The notes: generated from the letters alone by a model not told the origin. Positions 1 to 5,969 are shown, numbered from the stretch's first letter. The stretch: DNA of 7,162 nt from Actinomycetes bacterium (GCA_021819025.1 JAKASN010000092.1:1-7162); one strand, 5' to 3'. Program-made: numbers and translations.

Positions 1-981
1 CGACCAGCGATCATTGTCAATCCAGACTCGCGCGGCCACAAAAGTTTCGACCTGTGAGCGCGGTGCTACTCCCGGTTCTTGGAGATACCCGTGGTATTGC
101 CCGAATACCACGTCGGATTTGGTAAGTGGCCTGATGGCCTGGAATACCTCGTTGCGGGCGTCATTGAGGCTGGTTGCATTGAGACGGCCTGGTGGATCCA
201 TGGCCAGAAAGCCCAATACCTGCAAGAGGTGGGTTACCACCATATCGCGAAAGGCACCGGTACCCTCGTAAAAGGCGCCTCGCCCTTCCACGGTGAGAGT
301 TTCTGGAACGTCGATCTGCACATAGGCCAAATGGTTGCGATCCCATGCGGGCTCAAAGATCCCGTTGGCAAAACGAAGGGCGAGAATGTTCTGCACCGCC
401 TCTTTGCCGAGAAAGTGATCGATGCGATAGACATCGCTCTCGGAAAACGAGCGATGGATCGCCGCGTTAAGGTGCCGTGCGGATTCCAGATCTGAGCCGA
501 AAGGCTTTTCGATGATGAGTCGGGAACCTTTAGCGATCCCCGCTTCGCCGAGAGACTCAATGACGGGCATGAAGGCAGGTGGCGGAACTGCGAGATAGAA
601 GACGACATTCGCTTTGGTGCCAATTGAGCCTCGAGCGGCAGAAATCGCCTTGGTAAGGGCGGAAAAATCTCCCACTACTGAAGAGGCGAAGGAAAGTTTC
701 GATGCGAAGACCGAGAAGCTCTTCTCGGTGACCTCTTTGCGGCCGAAGTTGGTCAGCGAAGAGTGGACCAACTCCGCAAAGCCCACGTCGTCGAGTTTGA
801 ATTCTGGCGGCGCGGTACCGATGATGCGAAAATCCTCTGGCATGAGTCCGGCAAGAAAGAGATGATATAGTCCAGGGAGAAGTTTTCTCTTTACCAGGTC
901 GCCGGTGGCCCCAAAGAGAACCAGGATGGCGTCCTGCGGCTTTACCAAAGCCTCCGTTGAATCTGAGCTCTTCTTGGCCAT
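1..981 (-). CDS. zwf: Glucose-6-phosphate dehydrogenase, N-terminal 327 residues (3' end outside window)
   Basis: This enzyme oxidises glucose 6-phosphate to 6-phosphoglucono-lactone, the first step of the oxidative pentose phosphate pathway, in the cytoplasm. The frame is open from ATG at 981 to the window edge, so about a third of a typical 460-510 residue protein is missing. Residues 23-34 (FGATGDLVKRKL) are the dinucleotide-binding loop, 158-162 are EKPFG, and 186-194 (RIDHFLGKE) are the family active-site signature. Asp188, His189, Lys193 and His251 align with the catalytic and substrate residues of the Leuconostoc mesenteroides enzyme at a constant offset of 11. Start: AGGAGG lies 4 nt upstream of 981; an in-frame ATG at 1011 has no Shine-Dalgarno. 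It is the third gene after gnd and a HAD phosphatase, with a 110-nt gap. Oddity: residues 55-61 read GTAPPEF where most NADP+ enzymes have Arg after GxA. Identity is secure; coenzyme preference is inferred. Confidence 0.96.
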   Translation of the reverse strand, partial: MAKKSSDSTEALVKPQDAILVLFGATGDLVKRKLLPGLYHLFLAGLMPEDFRIIGTAPPEFKLDDVGFAELVHSSLTNFGRKEVTEKSFSVFASKLSFASSVVGDFSALTKAISAARGSIGTKANVVFYLAVPPPAFMPVIESLGEAGIAKGSRLIIEKPFGSDLESARHLNAAIHRSFSESDVYRIDHFLGKEAVQNILALRFANGIFEPAWDRNHLAYVQIDVPETLTVEGRGAFYEGTGAFRDMVVTHLLQVLGFLAMDPPGRLNATSLNDARNEVFQAIRPLTKSDVVFGQYHGYLQEPGVAPRSQVETFVAARVWIDNDRWS

Positions 982-985
982 CTTT

Positions 986-991
986 CCTCCT
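986..991 (-). promoter_or_regulatory. Shine-Dalgarno site of zwf
   Basis: AGGAGG on the minus strand, 4 nt before the ATG at 981. It decides between that start and an in-frame ATG ten codons upstream (1011), which is preceded by A/T-rich sequence without any ribosome binding site. Confidence 0.85.
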
Positions 992-1091
992 CGTTTCACC
1001 TCTTGGCTCATTGATTTAAAAAGAGCTATCCAGGTTCTATTGCGTTCTTTAGCTATCGTTTTTGGGACACGGCGGGGATATCACGGTACTT

Positions 1092-1772
1092 CTAAGGCGA
1101 GAGCGGCAGTGGTTCCTCGAGCGAGCCGAGTACCCAGTCAGCCCCGGCGTCTCGCAGCTCGGTGACGCTGTATTTATGGCTTGCAACGCCGACGCACTCG
1201 ATGCCAGCTTGGTGCGCCGCTATCACGTCGTTGGGCGTGTCTCCGAAGGAGAGGAACTTCTCTGCGGCGATGGGCTCGCCAGCGACCATCGCCGCCCGCT
1301 GCATCGCCACTTGGGTAAGTGCCACTCGATCTGGAGAGTCCGAACCATAGCCCCCAAAAGCAAAGAAGCGATTCAGCCTTGCTCTCGCGAGCTTGATGTG
1401 CGCTGCGGCTTCGAGATTCCCGGTAACCAGCCCGAGAAGATACCCCTGATGAATCAGTTTTGGGAGAAGCGCTTCGACACCAGGTAGCACGTGGTATCCA
1501 TCGGCTTCGTCGACGGCTTGACCGAGAAAGTGCATGCGCCGCTCCAGGAGGCGTGAAAACTCTCCAGGGGAGGGATTGTGGCCGAGGAGCGCGGTGAAGG
1601 TTCTCCTGGCAACTTCGGGATCGGTCATTCCGGTGTCGCTGTACTTGTCGATGTCGGCGGGGATCCCGTAGAGATCCATAAATGCCAACTTCCACGAGGT
1701 GGCTCCAGCACCGTCGGTAATGATCAGCGTTCCATCGATATCGAAGAGCAGCGCCACTTTATCGCTTGTCAA
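1092..1772 (-). CDS. HAD-superfamily phosphatase (phosphoglycolate phosphatase-like), TTG start
   Basis: A 226-residue haloacid dehalogenase-type hydrolase. Motif I is DIDGT at 11-15 (nucleophile Asp11, acid/base Asp13), motif II is TGN at 117-119, a likely motif-III Lys is Lys127, and motif IV is FGDTPND at 176-182 with Mg-binding Asp178 and Asp182. The helical insert between motifs I and II (about residues 20-95) is the C1-type cap of phosphoglycolate and beta-phosphoglucomutase-like enzymes, which act on small phosphate esters in the cytoplasm. The start codon is TTG at 1772, chosen because AAGGAG sits 5 nt upstream and the frame then opens straight into motif I. It lies 45 nt after gnd and 110 nt before zwf on the same strand, so it probably belongs to the pentose phosphate operon. 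Removing a phosphorylated side product is a guess from context. Family is certain; substrate is unknown. Confidence 0.92.
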   Translation of the reverse strand: MTSDKVALLFDIDGTLIITDGAGATSWKLAFMDLYGIPADIDKYSDTGMTDPEVARRTFTALLGHNPSPGEFSRLLERRMHFLGQAVDEADGYHVLPGVEALLPKLIHQGYLLGLVTGNLEAAAHIKLARARLNRFFAFGGYGSDSPDRVALTQVAMQRAAMVAGEPIAAEKFLSFGDTPNDVIAAHQAGIECVGVASHKYSVTELRDAGADWVLGSLEEPLPLSP

Positions 1773-1777
1773 CTTCT

Positions 1778-1783
1778 CTCCTT
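1778..1783 (-). promoter_or_regulatory. Shine-Dalgarno site fixing the TTG start of the HAD gene
   Basis: AAGGAG on the minus strand, 5 nt upstream of the TTG at 1772. No ATG or GTG lies between it and the DIDGT motif at a usable distance, so this site supports the rare start codon. Confidence 0.75.
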
Positions 1784-1817
1784 CTCTTGGCTTGGGTCGT
1801 TGCTCGAGGTAGCATCT

Positions 1818-2837
1818 CTATTTATTGGGCTTTTCATCGTGCCCGCCAAAGCCTTTGCGCATCGAAGAGAGAACCTGATTGGCGTAATGGTCGAGACCAC
1901 GGGAGGCGAAGCGGGAGTAGAGTGCCGAGGTAAGCACCGGAGCCGGCACTCCCTCTTCGACCGCAGCTAATGCGGTCCACCTTCCTTCTCCCGAATCGGA
2001 AACTCGTCCAGAAAACTCGTTAAGGTCGCTCGAGGCTCCCAACGCGGCGGCGGTGAGGTCCAAAAGCCACGAGGAGATGACGCTTCCGCGCCGCCAAACT
2101 TCCGCTACGTCGGCGATGTTGATGTCATATTGGTAGTACTCAGGATGCTCCAGAGGTGCGGTTTCGGCATCGGCGCTCCGGGAGGCTTTTCCGATGTCGG
2201 CATTTTTCAAGATGTTGAGACCCTCAGCGTAGGCCGCCATGGCTCCGTATTCGATGCCGTTGTGGACCATCTTGACAAAGTGGCCGGCGCCATTGGGTCC
2301 GCAGTGGAGGTATCCCTCTTCGGCGGGGGTGACCTCTCCGCTTCTTGTCGCGGTTCGCTCTGCGCTCTCAAAGCCTGGAGCGATCGCCTTAAAGATCGGA
2401 TTGAGGTGTGCCACCACCTCGTTCTCGCCGCCGATCATGAGGCAATATCCCCGTTCTAGTCCCCAGACGCCGCCACTGGTTCCCACGTCGACGTAGTGAA
2501 TTCCAGATTCGGCGAGTTTCTTAGCCCGCTCGATGTCATCTCGGTAGTATGAGTTTCCTCCGTCGATGATGATGTCGCCAGGTTCCATGAGCTTGGCGAG
2601 TGACGTTACGGTATCTTCGGTAATTTCTCCTGCTGGTACCATTACCCACGCGACGCGCGGAGCAGTCAGCTTGGAAACGAAGTCCGGTAGCGAAATTGCG
2701 CCGATAGGGCCCTCGGCGGCCAAGGCTTTTACTGCTTCTGGATTGACGTCAAAGACCACGGTGGAATGGCCGCTGTGCTGCAATCGTCTGACTAGGTTCG
2801 CACCCATCCTCCCTAGACCGATCATCCCGAGTTGCAT
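1818..2837 (-). CDS. gnd: 6-phosphogluconate dehydrogenase (decarboxylating), short YqeC-like subfamily
   Basis: This enzyme converts 6-phosphogluconate to ribulose 5-phosphate and CO2 with reduction of a nicotinamide coenzyme. From the ATG at 2837 it has 339 residues, the length of the short subfamily and not of the roughly 470-residue E. coli Gnd. The Rossmann loop is GLGRMG at 7-12; DGGNSYYRDD at 92-101 and the GTSGGVWG segment at 119-126 follow. The catalytic region is GAGHFVKMVHNGIEYG at 183-198 with Lys189 and Glu196. The C-terminal end, SMRKGFGGH, is typical of the subfamily. Beta-2 ends in VVFD with Asp30, where NADP+ enzymes carry an NRS/NRT motif, so NAD+ preference is inferred. The frame stays open 31 codons upstream to a GTG at 2930, but the Rossmann fold begins at 2837 and AAGGTGG lies 9 nt before it. 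It is first of three pentose phosphate genes. Confidence 0.95.
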   Translation of the reverse strand: MQLGMIGLGRMGANLVRRLQHSGHSTVVFDVNPEAVKALAAEGPIGAISLPDFVSKLTAPRVAWVMVPAGEITEDTVTSLAKLMEPGDIIIDGGNSYYRDDIERAKKLAESGIHYVDVGTSGGVWGLERGYCLMIGGENEVVAHLNPIFKAIAPGFESAERTATRSGEVTPAEEGYLHCGPNGAGHFVKMVHNGIEYGAMAAYAEGLNILKNADIGKASRSADAETAPLEHPEYYQYDINIADVAEVWRRGSVISSWLLDLTAAALGASSDLNEFSGRVSDSGEGRWTALAAVEEGVPAPVLTSALYSRFASRGLDHYANQVLSSMRKGFGGHDEKPNK

Positions 2838-2846
2838 ATTCAACGT

Positions 2847-2853
2847 CCACCTT
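2847..2853 (-). promoter_or_regulatory. Shine-Dalgarno site of gnd
   Basis: AAGGTGG on the minus strand, 9 nt before the ATG at 2837. It supports that start over the GTG at 2930, which would add 31 residues with no resemblance to the family N-terminus. Confidence 0.6.
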
Positions 2854-2953
2854 TCCGGTTGCGGGTCGAGCACAAGAAATTCGCCGCGGCCAAGCCTTTT
2901 GCACTGCGTCTCAGTTCGATGGCAAGCCACTGAATGCCAGGTTGTGCGGCGAG

Positions 2954-2968
2954 ACTAGCGCAACTAGT
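2954..2968. promoter_or_regulatory. Inverted repeat upstream of gnd, possible operator
   Basis: ACTAG-CGCAA-CTAGT, perfect 5-bp arms around a 5-nt spacer, lying 117-131 bp upstream of the gnd start in the 205-bp gap behind the GNAT gene. A direct repeat of CTTATG at 2976-2981 and 2988-2993, 12 bp apart, lies next to it on the upstream side. The position fits a regulator site for the pentose phosphate operon, but arms of this length can occur by chance, and no convincing -35/-10 pair was found alongside. Confidence 0.25.
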
Positions 2969-3042
2969 AGCGACCCTTATGCCCAAGCTTATGGCCCACA
3001 ACGCGTGTTCTTGGTGTCATGCAGTCTGAACAGGGAGTTCAA

Positions 3043-3579
3043 CTATCGCTGAGCTTTAGAATTGTCACTTTGGCCCACGAGGGGGAGACGGAAGGCGAGG
3101 AGTAGTACTTCGGGGTTAACTTGAAAATCGCGGGCAGGTGTGCGGACAAAACCCAGTGATTCATAGAGGCGGTGTGCTTTGGTCATGAATTGGGTGGAGT
3201 GCAAGAAGAGAGCTTGCGCGCCGTCAGCGATGGCGAGTTCGATACAGTGCTGGGCTAAGAGCCGCCCATAGCCGCGACCCTGGAAGCTCGGATCAACTGC
3301 GAGCATGCGCACCTCGGTTTCACCAGCGAGGAGACCCTCGGCCATCGGTGAAGAAGGGTCGTTGACGTAAGTGACGGTTCCCACCACTCGGCTGGCCTCC
3401 CTCGCCACATACACCTGGGAGACTTGTGCTCGCGTTGCGACGTCGCCAAGATGCTTTGCGTAACCCGCGTCAAGCTTGTCGCCGAGAAGGTCTCGGTATG
3501 ACGCAACAACCACCCTGCTTGCCGCGTCATAGTCCGGTGCTAGCGCAGCTTCGATGACAAATTGTGGCTTAGCTAGCAC
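3043..3579 (-). CDS. GNAT-family N-acetyltransferase
   Basis: A 178-residue GNAT protein that would transfer an acetyl group from acetyl-CoA to an unknown amine. Motif A, the acetyl-CoA pyrophosphate loop, is at about 90-109: the strand EVRMLAVDP is followed by QGRGYG at 100-105 (Q/R-x-x-G-x-G/A). Motif B is near 122-146, where ALFLHS and RLYESLGFVR form the usual beta-5/alpha-4 ending. The N-terminal part (about 8-70) matches the alpha-1/alpha-2 and beta-2/3 region that sets substrate choice. The start is GTG at 3579, with GGGAG 9 nt upstream. A possible 37-codon frame ends inside this start (GTGCTAG), which could couple their translation. The next gene downstream, gnd, is 205 bp away, so it is probably a separate unit. 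The family call is firm; the substrate is not visible. Confidence 0.9.
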   Translation of the reverse strand: MLAKPQFVIEAALAPDYDAASRVVVASYRDLLGDKLDAGYAKHLGDVATRAQVSQVYVAREASRVVGTVTYVNDPSSPMAEGLLAGETEVRMLAVDPSFQGRGYGRLLAQHCIELAIADGAQALFLHSTQFMTKAHRLYESLGFVRTPARDFQVNPEVLLLAFRLPLVGQSDNSKAQR

Positions 3580-3686
3580 CTGGCCTCGCTCCCAAACTCC
3601 ATGATTAAGGGTAACGCGGTGGCAGGCGTATTATCTCGCAGTTTGTGCTTTAGGCGAGCGGTCTGTACTTCTGCATCCAAAGCCAT
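3573..3686 (-). CDS. Possible 37-codon small ORF overlapping the GNAT start
   Basis: An ATG at 3686 has GGAG 5 nt upstream and opens a frame of 37 codons ending at a TAG at 3573-3575. The peptide begins MALDAEVQTARLKHKLRD and ends EFGSEARC. Its stop overlaps the GNAT start codon as GTGCTAG, an arrangement seen in translationally coupled pairs. It has no membrane segment, no recognised motif and no resemblance I can name. It could be a leader peptide, a small protein or chance; the good ribosome binding site and the exact overlap are the only reasons to list it. Confidence 0.27.
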   Translation of the reverse strand: MALDAEVQTARLKHKLRDNTPATALPLIMEFGSEARC

Positions 3687-4362
3687 GGTTGCTCCATATC
3701 GCCATTCACGTCTATGGGTAAGCCTCGAGTGAGGTGAAGATCTTATTCAGTTCGAGTCCTTTGCCCGTAAAGAGCTCTATCAGCGCGACGCCACCCAGGT
3801 TTCAAAGCAGCACTGTGACACTGCAAATACCTAATGCTGCGAAGGTTCGGGTTCTCATGCCGATGCGGGCTGTGTCACCCATGGGTCGATCAAGCCGTAT
3901 TCTCGCTTTGGTCAATTGCTGCTAGGGAGATCGTCGCAGCCGAGGGGCAAGACCGCCGTCGGGCGGCGAGTTATTCTTGGGGAGCAAGTGAAGTGCGCCT
4001 CCGCATGCATCACTCGGCCCCCGCGTCGTTATAGCTCATCTGTCGCGATACCAAGGGAAGTGCCCGGGCGCCGAGATAAACGGGGAAGTCGTGACGGGTT
4101 GCGTCGATTCGCAACAGTCGGCGCTCTGCAGCGGCGATAGCTAAGTTAGTTTGCCACGAGCCCGGATGTCGCTGCGACGAAAATGTCAACACCTTGCCCG
4201 ACCTCGGAGATGCAGCGCTAGCGCTGCCGGTGGTCAATCTTTGCATTTAGCAGCCCAATGACTGCCAGCCAAGACTCTTGATAGACATCGTTGGTGGGAA
4301 AACATGCCACCTTTGTTCCCGAGGTCTTCCGCCAGCCATTTGCCCGGCGTAGATCCACGTAG
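3687..4362. other. Gene-poor stretch of about 680 bp between GNAT and marR
   Basis: No reading frame here has a ribosome binding site together with a recognisable or protein-like product. Short frames exist on both strands (for example 3734-3925 plus and 4010-4246 minus), but they are rich in Arg and Ser, look like random translation and lack Shine-Dalgarno sites. No tRNA can be folded. What can be seen are small inverted repeats: ACCCATGGGT at 3877-3886, CCGCC-GTCG-GGCGG at 3953-3966, GCCCGGGC at 4062-4069, GTTGCG-N6-CGCAAC at 4098-4115 and a perfect 16-bp palindrome at 4212-4227. It may hold promoters, a terminator for marR, or the remains of a lost gene. Confidence 0.6.
4212..4227. repeat. 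Perfect 16-bp palindrome
   Basis: GCAGCGCTAGCGCTGC equals its own reverse complement over 16 bp, with AGCGCT present twice inside it. It lies about 135 bp past the marR stop in non-coding sequence. As RNA it could form a 6-bp stem with a CUAG loop, but no T-run follows on either strand, so a classical terminator is unlikely. A protein binding site is possible. Confidence 0.6.
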
Positions 4363-4848
4363 TCACACGGGGTCCGAGCTCTCCCCGAGGCTGCTTTCGA
4401 TACGTTCGATCATCTCGAAGAGGAGAGTTCGGTTTTGAGAAGAGAGCACCGTGTTGAACCATTGCTCCTGAGTGGCAATCTTGGACTGCAGAAGCGCCGC
4501 AACCAGCTTGCCTTCCTCGGTCAAAAAGATTACCCGCTTTTTTCCCGGCCGGAGATTTGGGTCGCTCGCCACCATTCCTCGAACTTCTAGCTGATCCACG
4601 GTTCGCTTTAGGTTCATCGGATCGGTGGCGATGCGCCGTGCCAATTCTCTGATACCCGCGCCTTCACCTTCGTCAAGGGCGCGCAGCACCGCTGCTTGGG
4701 GAGGCGCGAGCCCTAGATCTGTTAGTTGATCCACCCATTCGCTGCGAAGCTTTCGCGCGAGACGGCTGATTCTAAAGCCCAATCCCTCCTCAAGTGCCAG
4801 GGAGGGATTGGGAGAATCTCCAGGAATCGCAGCCGGAACCTGTCTCAT
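4363..4848 (-). CDS. MarR-family winged-helix transcriptional regulator
   Basis: A 161-residue regulator of normal MarR length, expected to bind DNA as a dimer and usually released by a small, often aromatic, ligand. Residues 24-45 form the first dimer helix. The winged helix spans about 48-110: LAPPQAAVLRAL at 47-58, ELARRIATDPMNLKRTVDQLE at 68-88 (helix-turn-helix with recognition helix), RGMVASDPNLRPGKKRVIFL at 90-109 as the wing, matching the usual DPxDRRxK pattern, then TEEGK. The tail from about 114 supplies the other dimer helices. ATG at 4848 is 14 nt after the carboxymuconolactone-decarboxylase-family gene, with only a weak purine-rich site before it, so coupling to that gene is likely. 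Codons 13-24 contain a perfect 12-bp inverted repeat. As last gene of the aldolase operon it probably controls that operon or the neighbouring reductase. Confidence 0.92.
   Translation of the reverse strand: MRQVPAAIPGDSPNPSLALEEGLGFRISRLARKLRSEWVDQLTDLGLAPPQAAVLRALDEGEGAGIRELARRIATDPMNLKRTVDQLEVRGMVASDPNLRPGKKRVIFLTEEGKLVAALLQSKIATQEQWFNTVLSSQNRTLLFEMIERIESSLGESSDPV
4778..4812 (-). promoter_or_regulatory. Perfect 12-bp inverted repeat inside the start of marR
   Basis: On the coding strand CCCAATCCCTCC is followed, 11 nt later, by GGAGGGATTGGG, a perfect 12-bp stem covering nucleotides 37-71 of the gene (codons 13-24, reading PNPSLALEEGLG). The messenger could fold into a strong hairpin just downstream of the initiating ribosome, or the DNA could be a dimer binding site for autoregulation. 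The repeat is seen directly; either role is inference. Confidence 0.55.
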
Positions 4849-4862
4849 CGCTTTATCTGCTT

Positions 4863-5294
4863 CTATTGTTTGGTCGACTCGGCGTCAAGATCAGAAATAA
4901 TCTCAATGCCGAGACTGTACGCAGGCATTCCCGAGGTGATTAGGGCCAATTCTGCCACACCGACTAGCTCTGCTAGCGACGCTCCGGCTTGGCGAGCTGC
5001 TCGGGCATGCAGCTTGGCTGGGCCTTGTTCTCCGAGGGCGAGAAGCTGACCAAAATGTACGAGCTGTCCGGTCTTTCTGCCTAGTGGATTGTCCATGATG
5101 AGAGCTTCTCGGAGCTTCTCAATTGCGACGACTGCCCTTTCCCTGTCGGTGGCTCTGGCGACTTCGATGCGCTTTTCAATGGAGGCGGGAACATGTCCCA
5201 CGAGTTCAACGTAGGCGTTTCGTATCGTATCGAAAGTGGCGATCTCTCCGGTTGACTCTGGAGTTGGCGATGATTCTTGATTTGGCACCGTCAT
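4863..5294 (-). CDS. Carboxymuconolactone decarboxylase (CMD)-family protein
   Basis: A 143-residue all-helical CMD-domain protein. The domain occupies about residues 72-130: LGRKTGQLVHFGQLLALG, then KLHARAARQAGASLAELVGV at 94-113, the family's H-x-R-A-A-x-x-A/G-G helix with His96, then LITSGMPAYSLG at 118-129. The family includes 4-carboxymuconolactone decarboxylase and the AhpD-type peroxidase partner. Here the Cys-x-x-Cys of AhpD is absent, and the whole protein has no cysteine, so a thiol redox role is unlikely. The first 70 residues are an added helical segment less typical of the minimal domain. Its ATG overlaps the aldolase stop as ATGA and marR follows after 14 nt, so the three are almost certainly one operon. 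It may be a decarboxylase, isomerase or hydrolase in the same catabolic route; the reaction is unknown. Confidence 0.85.
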   Translation of the reverse strand: MTVPNQESSPTPESTGEIATFDTIRNAYVELVGHVPASIEKRIEVARATDRERAVVAIEKLREALIMDNPLGRKTGQLVHFGQLLALGEQGPAKLHARAARQAGASLAELVGVAELALITSGMPAYSLGIEIISDLDAESTKQ

Positions 5295-5962
5295 GACCTG
5301 ACCCGCGCCATTGATGCGAGTACCTGATCAAGGGCTCCTTCGGGGAAGTCCTTGGCACCGCCCAAGGCTCTCGCGTGAAGCTCGGCTTCAGCCGCTTCTT
5401 CAAGGACAGTTAGCAGTGAGGCCGCCGCCAATGGCGTGGCTCCGAACACCAATACGCCATGGTTGGCAAGAATTACCGCATTGGTGTCTGGGAACTGCTT
5501 CACGGCATCGACTATTGCGCTGACGGATCGTTCCGAGCCCCGGGGTGCCCATGCCGCCACCGGTACTTGGCTCGCCTGGCCAAAGCGCAATAACGCCTCG
5601 TATCTGCAGGGAAGCTCTTCTTGTGCCAAGGCAAATGCTAAGAGGTTGGGCGAATGGGTATGAATGATTCCACCCACCTCAGGTCGCAACTTATAGATCT
5701 CTGAATGCATGGTGATGATCTCTGCGTTGGTGGGATCTAACTCTCCCTCAAGGACCGTTCCATCAAAATTGACGACGCCAAGACGATCAGTGGTGAGGTT
5801 TCTCACTTGACCATCGATGGTGAGGAGCATTTCCTGTGAGGAGATTCTTCCCGAGAGGTTGGCGTGTCCGGTGTGGGACATCACTTCGTTGCGGAAGAGG
5901 GTCTCGGCCGCGGCGACGATCTCTGCGCCGACCTCGGCCTTGGTTGCGGTGCGAATAGCCAT
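5291..5962 (-). CDS. Class II aldolase/adducin-family protein (FucA/AraD-like)
   Basis: A 223-residue zinc-dependent enzyme of the family containing L-fuculose-phosphate aldolase, ribulose-5-phosphate 4-epimerase and some aromatic-acid decarboxylases. Residues 33-39 (HANLSGR) form the substrate loop. HTHSP at 101-105 gives zinc ligands His101 and His103, and ANHG at 166-169 gives the third, His168; these align with His92, His94 and His155 of E. coli FucA. Glu81 aligns with the FucA catalytic Glu73, although the usual Pro-Ser-Ser before it reads Pro-Thr-Asn-Ala here. The ATG at 5962 has AAGGAG 7 nt upstream. It is first of a three-gene run: its TGA overlaps the CMD-family ATG. Two inverted repeats and a possible promoter lie in the 237-bp spacer before it. 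The fold and metal site are clear. Whether it cleaves a sugar phosphate or acts on another hydroxy-acid cannot be told. Confidence 0.92.
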   Translation of the reverse strand: MAIRTATKAEVGAEIVAAAETLFRNEVMSHTGHANLSGRISSQEMLLTIDGQVRNLTTDRLGVVNFDGTVLEGELDPTNAEIITMHSEIYKLRPEVGGIIHTHSPNLLAFALAQEELPCRYEALLRFGQASQVPVAAWAPRGSERSVSAIVDAVKQFPDTNAVILANHGVLVFGATPLAAASLLTVLEEAAEAELHARALGGAKDFPEGALDQVLASMARVRS

Positions 5963-5969
5963 GTGGTAT

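Noticed and set aside
79..495. 138-codon plus-strand reading frame
   Set aside because: It is antisense to zwf, whose translation carries all family motifs; the plus-strand product resembles nothing and has no ribosome binding site.
982..1011. 10-codon in-frame extension of zwf
   Set aside because: The upstream ATG has no ribosome binding site, while AGGAGG inside the extension serves the 981 ATG.
2838..2930. 31-codon in-frame extension of gnd to a GTG start
   Set aside because: The extension has no Shine-Dalgarno and the Rossmann fold starts at the 2837 ATG, which has AAGGTGG upstream.
3751..3759. TTCGAGTCC, resembling a tRNA T-loop
   Set aside because: The flanking bases do not pair as a T-stem and no D-arm, anticodon arm or acceptor stem can be built around it.
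3734..4140. Three overlapping short plus-strand frames
   Set aside because: They overlap each other in different frames, lack ribosome binding sites and have low-complexity products, as expected for non-coding sequence.
4010..4246. 78-codon minus-strand frame after marR
   Set aside because: No Shine-Dalgarno before its ATG, an Arg/Ser-rich random-looking product, and no recognisable motif; a hypothetical gene is possible but not supported.
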